Shown here piece after piece: positions 1-6,049 of a stretch of 7,674 bases of DNA (the stretch's first letter is position 1; every line of letters begins with the position of its first letter). The stretch covers positions 1 to 7,674 of the forward strand of contig USGP01000039.1 in NCBI GenBank assembly GCA_900554315.1, in the 5' to 3' direction. The translations under genes were made by a program, and so were the position numbers. Below the pieces are notes generated by a model. It worked only from the letters and a program-made list of their open reading frames with translations. It did no database searches and was not told the origin of the DNA. This DNA is from an uncultured Mycoplasmatota bacterium. Lineage in GTDB: Bacteria; Bacillota_I; Bacilli_A; RF39; UBA660.

Positions 1-687
1 CCTTATCTCATAATTTAGGTTATTAAAAAATGTTTTTTTGTTAATTTTAGTTCTTTTCCAAAACTCTATTTGTTTTTTATTTTCTTTATCTTTAAATTTC
101 TTTATAGGAGATAAGATTATATATGCATCTGCAATATAGAAAAAATAATATAAAATTAGAGAAAGAATAATACCATATATAAATATTTTTATAATATCAT
201 AGTTATTAAAAGTCCTTGAAGTAAGTTTTATAAAAATAAAGCTTATAATAACGCTAATAATAATATCTACAATTAGTGTTATTACTCTATAGATATTACT
301 CTTTAGTACTCTATCATAATGATATTTACTACCTAAGTCTTTCTCACTGTAATCCATATTATAATAAGTTTTACAATAAGGACAACCATCAATAAAATCC
401 TTTAGTGGAGATTTCATTCCACAATTAGGACATTCGTATTCTTCATTTATATTATTATCCATAATATATGTGTACTCTATTCTTGAATCAAATAACTTTT
501 CTTTATGTGCTAATTTATTATCTATATAATATTCTTTTTGGCAGCGGATTCCTCGCTCTATATTATCATTAACGGAATCATTAGTATTTCTTTCTAAGAT
601 TTTGTTTCCAACAATATATTTCGTTCTTATATTGATTCCATATCTTTTTAATTTTTCTTTTTGATATGTTTCTGATATTAAGGCCAT
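1..687 (-). CDS. Zinc-ribbon membrane protein, fourth gene of the operon, C-terminus cut by the window edge
   Basis: An open frame runs from an ATG at 685-687 to the left edge with no stop, giving 229 complete codons; the protein continues outside the window. An AGAGG ribosome binding site overlaps the TAG stop of the preceding gene, leaving only 6 bases between the two genes, so translation is probably coupled. Residues 1-80 are polar and Tyr/Asn/Lys-rich. A four-cysteine zinc ribbon follows (C86-x2-C89, then C102-x2-C105, in the contexts CPNCG and GCPYC). Two hydrophobic helices at about 133-154 and 164-192 make a membrane hairpin, and a basic Lys-rich stretch starts at about 195. The order zinc ribbon then helix pair reminds me of Bacillota proteins that end in a Tim44-like domain, but that part would lie outside the window, so this is only a guess. 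Co-expression with a radical SAM enzyme suggests a role in handling, exporting or tolerating its product (inference). Confidence 0.85.
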   Translation of the reverse strand, partial: MALISETYQKEKLKRYGINIRTKYIVGNKILERNTNDSVNDNIERGIRCQKEYYIDNKLAHKEKLFDSRIEYTYIMDNNINEEYECPNCGMKSPLKDFIDGCPYCKTYYNMDYSEKDLGSKYHYDRVLKSNIYRVITLIVDIIISVIISFIFIKLTSRTFNNYDIIKIFIYGIILSLILYYFFYIADAYIILSPIKKFKDKENKKQIEFWKRTKINKKTFFNNLNYEIR

Positions 688-693
688 GTTCCT

Positions 694-1047
694 CTAGTTA
701 TTATTGTTATTGTTATTATTGTTATTATTATTGTTGGAAGATGAACCACCGCTATAACTATAACTAGATGACGGTGTATAATGTGGAATCACACGTAAAT
801 AGTTTTCCTTCATAGTAAATCCATCAATTGAGGAATTAATACTTTTAGCAGCAATTACTGCTGTGACTGTAGTTCCAAGACATAAAGAAACTTTATCTGT
901 TCCTCCAACGACAGTACCATCTGGGTTGGAAGACAAGAAGTCATATATTTGATTTAATTCTTCCATAGAAAAGTCGTAATAATTAGTTAAATCAATGCAT
1001 CTTTTTTTTCTAATTAATTCTTCATATGTTTCTGGTTCTTTATCCAT
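694..1047 (-). CDS. Candidate radical-SAM-modified peptide precursor with a poly-asparagine C-terminus
   Basis: This 117-residue protein is not one I recognise. It starts at an ATG with a good AAGGAG site 7 bases upstream, and its first 8 bases overlap the end of the radical SAM gene. The N-terminal half is charged and looks helical (about 1-40, rich in Glu, Lys and Tyr), as a leader bound by an enzyme might be. A VVGG sequence ends at residue 49. Residues 50-90 are more hydrophobic and hold C56; the only other Cys is C17. The tail is low-complexity: Ser/Tyr/Gly-rich at 91-104 (SSSYSYSGGSSS at 93-104), then 13 consecutive Asn at 105-117 and the TAG stop. Small size, position directly after a SPASM-type maturase and a low-complexity tail fit a RiPP precursor. 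Against this, there is no known leader family (no Nif11 or nitrile-hydratase-like leader) and no repeated Cys motif, so the modified residues cannot be predicted. A structural small protein or enzyme partner is the alternative. Confidence 0.7.
   Translation of the reverse strand: MDKEPETYEELIRKKRCIDLTNYYDFSMEELNQIYDFLSSNPDGTVVGGTDKVSLCLGTTVTAVIAAKSINSSIDGFTMKENYLRVIPHYTPSSSYSYSGGSSSNNNNNNNNNNNNN
697..735 (-). repeat. 13-unit AAY trinucleotide tract encoding poly-Asn
   Basis: Thirteen successive codons on the minus strand are AAC or AAT, immediately before the TAG stop at 694-696. In coding order AAC occupies units 1, 5, 8, 10 and 13, and the others are AAT. The tract is therefore not a pure microsatellite: the third base varies freely while every unit still encodes Asn. 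It may still expand or contract by slippage, and it leaves the mRNA just ahead of the next gene's ribosome binding site poor in structure. Confidence 0.95.
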
Positions 1048-2821
1048 TTTGATTCTCCTTATCTAAATAATAAAACTCTATATTTTGAAATGGTAGATTT
1101 ATTGCTTGTATATGGTAATAGGCATTATTTTTTTGTTTCATATAATGATAATCTCTTAATGCTGTTGTTGTAAAAAATATGTTATTAGCATTTGTAAGAG
1201 ATAAGTATTTTGAAAATTTCTTTAGCCAACTACTAATATCATAAGAGTAGTATCCTTCTTTGTCGCTTGCTATTTCATCTAATACACCTTTATAAACCAA
1301 TTCTGTTGCAATATGTCTTTGTTTTTCCCTATTCTCATCTCCGTAAGTCACTAAATTACCACTTAAAAGCATAATATATAGTGCATTATTTTCTGGATAT
1401 TCACACTCTGCACTTATTAACTCTTTTTTCATATAAATTATTACTTTATTCTCTGGCGTTAAATATATAAAATCCCTGTAGGATTTTTTTATTTGGGATG
1501 CTAATTGGTATTCTTTTTCATTCACTTTTAAAATAAAACTATTTTCGTCATATATATATTTTAACTTTTGATCTTTTTCAATTATTTCTTCTAGAGATGG
1601 ATAACTTTCTGTAGATTTTGTTGGTCTAAAATTCTCTTTATTTTCTATTCTCATTTTTGTTATATATTCATAGACAAATTCTTCATTGTTTATGTCTTTT
1701 GGATAATTTCTATCTTTGTATAATTCTTGTTGTAGTTTGCATGTATAACTTTTGCTACTGTTATAAATGTTTTTTACAAATGGGCAACCCGTTTTGCACA
1801 AGTATAAATATCCACAGTTTTTACAATCCTCATTAAACGGTAGTTTATTATGATTTATAAATATTTTATTCGATGCCGTTTTTAATATTTCTTCTACAGT
1901 ATTTTTATATATATTACCATAATAATAATCTTTTTGTTTCTGTCCTCTTACGCAGGAGTAGATATCTCCGTTTCTTTCTAATAAAAAGAACTTTTCTCCA
2001 CAATTATTACAATTAGTACAATATTCTGGTCCGAACTCATTAAACCAAGCTCCATTCACTCCGCTGTCTAAATTTGTTCCATCAAATTCTTGATGCATTC
2101 GCTTATAGAAATTCACTTGTTCTTCTTCTGTCATTGGATGTAATAATCCATTTGAATTGTAAGAAAAACCTATCATAAAATTAAAATCATTCATATCTAA
2201 ACATGTATTTTTGTCTAAGAACTTGATATCTTTTATAATTTCTTCGATATGTTGGTAATGTTCTTTAAAGATTGTTGACGATACTTTCTTTTTATTTGGT
2301 ATATCTTTTAGTAGTTCTATATTTTCCAGTATTTTATCCAGTGTTTTTCGGTTCCCTTTTGTTACTCTATATTCGTTATGAAGGGAAAATGGTAAGTCTA
2401 GACTCCCAGATATGGATACATTAAATTCTTTTATTGTATCTATGTGTTTTTTTAAATCATATAAGTTGGTTTTGATATGGGGACTACCTACTTTGAAGCC
2501 GGCATCTGTAATAAGTTGCTTGTTTTTTTGATAATACTGACTAATATACTCAATGATATCATGAAAATCTTGCTTACTTAAAGTGGTTACTTCTCCTCCG
2601 TGTAAAGATATATTAAATGGTATAACATTCGATTCCTTTAGTTTATTAATGGTGTATTCTAGAGTCCCTAACGTTGTATATTTTGTATATTCCTCTTTTG
2701 TATTATCTTCTAAATAGCAATATTTGCATTCCATGTTACAAGCCATGGTTGGGACATACAACAAATGTATATATTTATACTCTTCCTTCACTACTATTCC
2801 CCCTAATAATAATTGTTCCAC
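1040..2821 (-). CDS. Radical SAM/SPASM-domain peptide maturase
   Basis: This is a putative radical S-adenosylmethionine enzyme that would modify a ribosomal peptide in the cytoplasm. With the longer start it has 593 residues. The SAM-binding [4Fe-4S] motif CxxxCxxC is C28, C32, C35 (CNMECKYC), and the SAM-contacting GGE motif is at 75-77 in HGGEV. A SPASM domain carrying auxiliary Fe-S cysteines follows in canonical spacing: C274-x10-G285-x4-C290, then C333-x2-C336-x5-C342-x3-C346-x14-C361. Two extra cysteines, C268 and C271, precede it. Residues from about 380 to 593 form an extension I cannot assign; it has no evident cysteine cluster and may bind the peptide. Two GTG starts are possible. 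The one at 2821 has AGGAA upstream and overlaps the preceding gene by 19 bases. The one at 2791 (583 residues) has a stronger GGGGGA site 6 bases upstream and may be the real start. The stop overlaps the start of the Asn-tailed small protein, which makes that protein the likely substrate. Enzyme class is firm; reaction and substrate are inferred. Confidence 0.9.
   Translation of the reverse strand: MEQLLLGGIVVKEEYKYIHLLYVPTMACNMECKYCYLEDNTKEEYTKYTTLGTLEYTINKLKESNVIPFNISLHGGEVTTLSKQDFHDIIEYISQYYQKNKQLITDAGFKVGSPHIKTNLYDLKKHIDTIKEFNVSISGSLDLPFSLHNEYRVTKGNRKTLDKILENIELLKDIPNKKKVSSTIFKEHYQHIEEIIKDIKFLDKNTCLDMNDFNFMIGFSYNSNGLLHPMTEEEQVNFYKRMHQEFDGTNLDSGVNGAWFNEFGPEYCTNCNNCGEKFFLLERNGDIYSCVRGQKQKDYYYGNIYKNTVEEILKTASNKIFINHNKLPFNEDCKNCGYLYLCKTGCPFVKNIYNSSKSYTCKLQQELYKDRNYPKDINNEEFVYEYITKMRIENKENFRPTKSTESYPSLEEIIEKDQKLKYIYDENSFILKVNEKEYQLASQIKKSYRDFIYLTPENKVIIYMKKELISAECEYPENNALYIMLLSGNLVTYGDENREKQRHIATELVYKGVLDEIASDKEGYYSYDISSWLKKFSKYLSLTNANNIFFTTTALRDYHYMKQKNNAYYHIQAINLPFQNIEFYYLDKENQNG
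2798..2803 (-). promoter_or_regulatory. Strong ribosome binding site supporting the shorter start of the radical SAM gene
   Basis: GGGGGA on the minus strand lies 6 bases upstream of a GTG at 2789-2791, which is in frame with the radical SAM gene (codon 11 of the longer version). It could pair with the anti-Shine-Dalgarno sequence over five bases with one G-U pair. It begins within the stop codon of the leucine-rich-repeat gene (2803-2805), so a ribosome finishing that gene could restart here. Confidence 0.6.
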
Positions 2822-4113
2822 GTATTTCCTGTATCACTATATTCATCATAGTAATATATTGATGTAGGACTATTTTTGAAAGCTCTTGAATTTATGTATG
2901 TCTGTTTTGGTACTCTTATTGATAAAAGACTAGAGCATTCTCTAAATGCTGATGAGCCAATTTCTTCAAGATTACTATTTTCTGTTATATTTACTTCTGA
3001 TAATCGAGAAGCCCCATAAAAGGCATGTCCACCTATTCTAGTAACTGAATCTGGTATATCTATTGATATTAGTGAACTACATTCTTCAAAGGTATTTCCT
3101 CTGATTTCTTGTAGGTTTTTAGATAGCTCAATATTTTCTAGTGAATATGCATTATAGAAAGTTTCTCCGCCCATATATGTTAAAGTATCTGGTAATTTAA
3201 CTGACCTAAGTGAGGAACAATTATAAAATGCACTTCCCCCAAGATACTCTAAGCTATCAGGAATGTTTATCTTTGTTAAACTAATATCATTTTTGAAGGC
3301 CTTTCCTCTAATCTCTGTAATACTATTAGGTAAGTTTACCTCTTCTAAAAATGGCATATTGGCAAATACATTTCCACGAATGCTTACAATTTCTTCGCCC
3401 TTATATGTTTCTGGTATATTCACCGTTTTAAAATTAGTTAGACCGAATGTATAGAATCTAACTCCATAACCATTATCCATCTTTTCATAAAATGTAATTG
3501 GTTTAGCAAATATAATTAGTGGCAATATTATTGCTGCTACAATACCTACTATAAATATTGGTTTTGTTTTGTTTGGAACAAATGTTGTTTTCACATTCAT
3601 AATAATGTTAGTTACTTTCTCTGATGGACGTTCCTGTATTTGCTTTTTTAAGTACTTTAACATATTATAATTTCTTGTGTATTTAAATAAAACTATTAAT
3701 AAAATTAAACCTATCAAGTATGTTAGTAATGGAAAATGAAAGAAAATCAGTATTATATATATAAACAATAATAACACAAATAAAATATTTAATATTTGTT
3801 TTCTTTTTAATAGGGATGTGGGTATTACCTTGCTATTTTTATCTATTTGAAGTTTTGATAATTGTCTATTAATAAATTCTTCTAGTAATTGTGATTCAGT
3901 TAGATTGTACATAGAATCAAAATTAGCTTTAGTAACGATTTTTTTCTGGATAGGTGGATCTACTATTTCAGTATTTTGTTTTGAAGTGTTGCATGGTTGA
4001 CCACAATTCCCACAAAATTTGTCAGTTACTTTAATACTTCCTCCACAATTTTTACATTTTAGATTTGTATCGGTTGTTGATTGATTGTTTACTGCAGACT
4101 GCTGGTTTATCAT
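2803..4113 (-). CDS. Membrane protein with N-terminal zinc ribbon and BspA-type leucine-rich-repeat ectodomain
   Basis: First gene of the operon, 436 residues. The ATG at 4113 has an AAGGAG site 6 bases upstream and a promoter behind it. A zinc ribbon lies at the N-terminus (C20-x2-C23 and C34-x2-C37), followed by a polar linker. Three hydrophobic helices are visible at about 107-123, 127-144 and 185-203. The loop at 145-184 is rich in Lys and Arg, so by the positive-inside rule it and the zinc ribbon face the cytoplasm and the C-terminal part faces outward. Residues 242-412 are LRR_5/BspA-type repeats. Six start at exact 23-residue steps (242, 265, 288, 311, 334, 357), a seventh at 382, and a degenerate eighth at about 405; each carries an IxxIRG- or GGxAF-like core. 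Such repeats usually bind proteins or other ligands at the cell surface. Placed ahead of a peptide maturase, this protein could sense, bind, display or give protection from the product. That role is inference; no enzymatic motif is seen. Confidence 0.88.
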   Translation of the reverse strand: MINQQSAVNNQSTTDTNLKCKNCGGSIKVTDKFCGNCGQPCNTSKQNTEIVDPPIQKKIVTKANFDSMYNLTESQLLEEFINRQLSKLQIDKNSKVIPTSLLKRKQILNILFVLLLFIYIILIFFHFPLLTYLIGLILLIVLFKYTRNYNMLKYLKKQIQERPSEKVTNIIMNVKTTFVPNKTKPIFIVGIVAAIILPLIIFAKPITFYEKMDNGYGVRFYTFGLTNFKTVNIPETYKGEEIVSIRGNVFANMPFLEEVNLPNSITEIRGKAFKNDISLTKINIPDSLEYLGGSAFYNCSSLRSVKLPDTLTYMGGETFYNAYSLENIELSKNLQEIRGNTFEECSSLISIDIPDSVTRIGGHAFYGASRLSEVNITENSNLEEIGSSAFRECSSLLSIRVPKQTYINSRAFKNSPTSIYYYDEYSDTGNTWNNYY

Positions 4114-4156
4114 ATATTACTCCTTTTTTGATATACTACTATACTTTTATATCTTG

Positions 4157-4165
4157 ATTATAGCA
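4157..4165 (-). promoter_or_regulatory. Extended -10 promoter of the radical SAM operon
   Basis: On the minus strand TGCTATAAT is a perfect -10 hexamer (4157-4162) with the TG of an extended -10 element. It lies about 44 bases upstream of the ATG at 4113. No good -35 hexamer is found at 16-18 bases, which is tolerated by extended -10 promoters. Its position just after the terminator of the dehydrogenase gene makes it the likely start of the four-gene transcript. Confidence 0.7.
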
Positions 4166-4196
4166 TAAATTTATTTGTTATTTTATTTTTTTCCAT

Positions 4197-4220
4197 AAAA
4201 AAAGCATTAATAAATAATGC
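4197..4220 (-). terminator. Intrinsic terminator of the dehydrogenase gene
   Basis: A 6-bp stem (4204-4209 pairing with 4215-4220, GCATTA/TAATGC) with a 5-base loop begins right after the stop codon at 4222. On the minus strand it is followed by seven T residues (complement of 4197-4203). The stem is short but the T-tract is good. It separates the dehydrogenase from the radical SAM operon. Confidence 0.7.
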
Positions 4221-4221
4221 C

Positions 4222-5271
4222 TTATTTTAAACTTTTTAATTCTCCCATACGTGAAGTAGGTATAAATCCTGGCTCTGATGCAATTACATCTGGAATTCTA
4301 TTTACTATTGTCGCACAAGTAAGTTCTACTGTACTTGGCTTTTCAATTACCATCGTAGTATTTGGTTCACCATAAACTGTCCATTCATTTCTATCAAATT
4401 CATCTTTATTATATACTTTTCCAATACACTCTGTTTCAAGAGTGATTCCTTCTTTTGTTTCTGTGGTTACTACCGCACTCATTCCTGTTGCCATCCCTGC
4501 TTTTACAGTCATTCCTAATGTAGATGATTCAATGTCGTAATCATTGAATTGTGGTACACATTTTTGTCTTTGGCTTACTACGGTTAATCCTAATTTGTCA
4601 CATAGCCAACCATTCACATTCCACATATATGATGGAGCATATTTACCACTTTCAATTACTTTCTGTCTTTCTTCATCTGATATTTCATCTGCACTAGCTA
4701 CTTGAGAGGCGAACTCTTCTTTGGTCAATCCTGCTCCATGGGCTTTTGCTAAAGCGATTCCATAATCTTCCACATTATAAGAAGAACTACCTTTAATCTT
4801 TGTAATATTATGGCTTGCTCCTGTTAATGTTGTAATTAAATTTCCCCAGAATGCATCTTGATATCCACTACCAGTTATAGTACAGTTATTTTCTTTTGCA
4901 AGGTTATCAATTTCGCTGGTTAATGTTGGGTTAGAATTCATCGGATAAAATGCTTCCTCACAGGTAGTAATTGCATTTACTCCACATTTTGCACAAGTAA
5001 GTAGTGCTTCCTTAACATCTGCAAGTAAACTCATTGTTGTAACAATAACACAATCTGGTTTTAATTTTTTTAATAGTTCTTCTGCATGGTCTACATTTTC
5101 AACTATTACTCCAGTATTTTCTCCCTTCATTATTTGTCCAATATCTTGGCCAATAACATCAGGATTAATATCTACAGCCCCTACGATTTCTCCACCATTT
5201 TCTATAACATAGCGCATGGTGTATACGCTCATTTTTCCTACTCCATATTGAAATATTCTTAGTCCTTTCAT
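4222..5271 (-). CDS. NAD(P)-dependent dehydrogenase, DapB-like / 2,4-diaminopentanoate dehydrogenase-type
   Basis: This is a 349-residue cytoplasmic oxidoreductase. The N-terminus is a Rossmann fold with the nucleotide-binding glycines G10-x-G12 (YGVGKM) after the first strand. An Asp at about residue 34 (AVDINP) ends the second strand and would suit NADH over NADPH. Length and order resemble the dihydrodipicolinate-reductase-like family that includes 2,4-diaminopentanoate dehydrogenase of ornithine fermentation: a Rossmann domain, then a central segment with CEEAFYP near 103-109 and GSGYQDAFWGN near 134-144. No other ornithine-degradation or lysine-biosynthesis gene lies nearby, so the true substrate (an amino acid or imine) is unknown, and I assign no symbol. 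It is a one-gene transcription unit with its own promoter and terminator. The start at 5271 has an AGGCAGG site about 5 bases upstream. Confidence 0.8.
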   Translation of the reverse strand: MKGLRIFQYGVGKMSVYTMRYVIENGGEIVGAVDINPDVIGQDIGQIMKGENTGVIVENVDHAEELLKKLKPDCVIVTTMSLLADVKEALLTCAKCGVNAITTCEEAFYPMNSNPTLTSEIDNLAKENNCTITGSGYQDAFWGNLITTLTGASHNITKIKGSSSYNVEDYGIALAKAHGAGLTKEEFASQVASADEISDEERQKVIESGKYAPSYMWNVNGWLCDKLGLTVVSQRQKCVPQFNDYDIESSTLGMTVKAGMATGMSAVVTTETKEGITLETECIGKVYNKDEFDRNEWTVYGEPNTTMVIEKPSTVELTCATIVNRIPDVIASEPGFIPTSRMGELKSLK

Positions 5272-5294
5272 TTTTACCTGCCTTTCTTATTTAT

Positions 5295-5303
5295 ATTATA
5301 GCA
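5295..5303 (-). promoter_or_regulatory. Extended -10 promoter of the dehydrogenase gene
   Basis: Minus-strand TGCTATAAT, identical to the element ahead of the radical SAM operon, lies about 24 bases upstream of the ATG at 5271, giving a short leader. No convincing -35 box is present at the usual spacing. Confidence 0.65.
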
Positions 5304-5342
5304 TTGCTTTTATTTTTCATACTGAAAGATAAGAAAAAATGA

Positions 5343-5365
5343 TGTCAATTTCAAACTGGTTGACA
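5343..5365. promoter_or_regulatory. Inverted repeat TGTCAA-N11-TTGACA upstream of the dehydrogenase gene
   Basis: The arms at 5343-5348 and 5360-5365 are perfect 6-base complements separated by 11 bases. They lie upstream of the extended -10 element, between the terminator of the preceding gene and the dehydrogenase promoter. An activator or repressor site is possible. The minus-strand TTGACA looks like a -35 box but has no -10 partner at 17 bases. Six-base arms can arise by chance in AT-rich DNA. Confidence 0.3.
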
Positions 5366-5394
5366 ACTTATTCTATGTAATTATATTTTCCAAT

Positions 5395-5420
5395 AAAAAA
5401 GTATTCACAATTGAATACTT
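5395..5420 (-). terminator. Intrinsic terminator of the YcxB-like gene
   Basis: A perfect 9-bp stem (5399-5407 with 5412-5420, AAGTATTCA/TGAATACTT) and a 4-base loop overlap the stop codon at 5419-5421. On the minus strand a run of T residues from the complement of 5395-5400 follows. Confidence 0.75.
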
Positions 5421-5943
5421 AATCTACTAATTTATCTTTTTCTTCATATTTATCTATTGCTTTTAGTACTTCATCTTTTTCAGAAATATTAAAATAGAAA
5501 TATATAGGTGAATCTGTTAATACTGTTACAGTGTGTTTTCCGACAACTAATGCGCTTATCTTATCCCAACTAAATACCATTTTTATTCCATAGTAAGATT
5601 CATCTGTAATACCATTTTTATCAATTTTTACTACATTCGTAAAATGTTCTTTTTTTCTTACTTGATAAATAATCCACAAATTTAGCAGCGCCTGAATAAA
5701 ATAAATTGTTGCGATAAATGCTGCTAAACAAGAAAAAACAATTAATGTACAATTAATTTTTGATAAAAAGATAAATAAGACACTAATCAATAGTAATATT
5801 GCTACTCGAATGCATTTTCCTTGCATATAAGTAAATACTTTAGCATTTTTAGTTTTTAATATTTTTTTCTTATTTACAGCAAACCCTCTAGCTTCGTCAA
5901 AACAAGCAAAAAAATTCTTAGAAATATCTGTTTCTATTTTCAT
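5419..5943 (-). CDS. YcxB-like membrane protein with two transmembrane helices
   Basis: A 174-residue protein of unknown function. A polar N-terminal segment of about 45 residues is followed by two hydrophobic helices (about 46-64 and 67-92). A soluble C-terminal domain of about 75 residues then carries the pattern ITDESYYGIKMVFSWDKI near 115-132. This layout, with a helix pair followed by a small beta-rich domain having a conserved Trp in a strand, fits the YcxB-like family, whose role is not known. It starts at an ATG with an AAGGAG site 7 bases upstream and has its own promoter and terminator. Being a single-gene unit between secA and the dehydrogenase, it shows no clear functional partner. 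Confidence 0.75.
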   Translation of the reverse strand: MKIETDISKNFFACFDEARGFAVNKKKILKTKNAKVFTYMQGKCIRVAILLLISVLFIFLSKINCTLIVFSCLAAFIATIYFIQALLNLWIIYQVRKKEHFTNVVKIDKNGITDESYYGIKMVFSWDKISALVVGKHTVTVLTDSPIYFYFNISEKDEVLKAIDKYEEKDKLVD

Positions 5944-5981
5944 TGTACCACTCCTTTTTCTTCTCCTTATTCTATACTGTC

Positions 5982-5990
5982 ATTATAACA
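5982..5990 (-). promoter_or_regulatory. Extended -10 promoter of the YcxB-like gene
   Basis: Minus-strand TGTTATAAT (hexamer at 5982-5987) lies about 38 bases upstream of the ATG at 5943. The best -35 candidate at 17 bases is TTATTA, a weak match. Two AAGGAG-like sites lie downstream; the nearer one, about 7 bases before the ATG, fixes the start. Confidence 0.6.
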
Positions 5991-6009
5991 TATTATTTAA
6001 TATCTAATA

Positions 6010-6044
6010 AAAAAAGTTAGTAAATTTTATTTACTAACTTTTTT
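6010..6044 (-). terminator. Intrinsic terminator of secA
   Basis: A perfect 15-bp stem (6010-6024 with 6030-6044) and a 5-base loop lie 5 bases after the secA stop codon. The core is GTTAGTAAA/TTTACTAAC flanked by A and T runs, so it can end transcription on the minus strand and in principle on both strands. Confidence 0.85.
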
Positions 6045-6049
6045 ATTAC

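Noticed and set aside
697..735. The AAY tract as a simple microsatellite or CRISPR-like repeat
   Set aside because: It is in frame at the end of a well-started gene and encodes only Asn; the units are 3 bases with no spacers, so it is coding low complexity and not an array.
694..1047. The small protein as a Nif11-type or proteusin precursor
   Set aside because: The N-terminal half lacks the Nif11 pattern and is too short and different for a nitrile-hydratase-like leader; only the Asn richness is reminiscent.
2674..3454. Two short plus-strand frames (2674-2862 and 3263-3454)
   Set aside because: Both are antisense to the radical SAM and leucine-rich-repeat genes; the hydrophobic products reflect AT-rich complements of coding DNA.
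5343..5348. Minus-strand TTGACA as the -35 box of the dehydrogenase promoter
   Set aside because: It is 42 bases from the TATAAT element, far beyond promoter spacing, and nothing like a -10 lies 16-18 bases from it.
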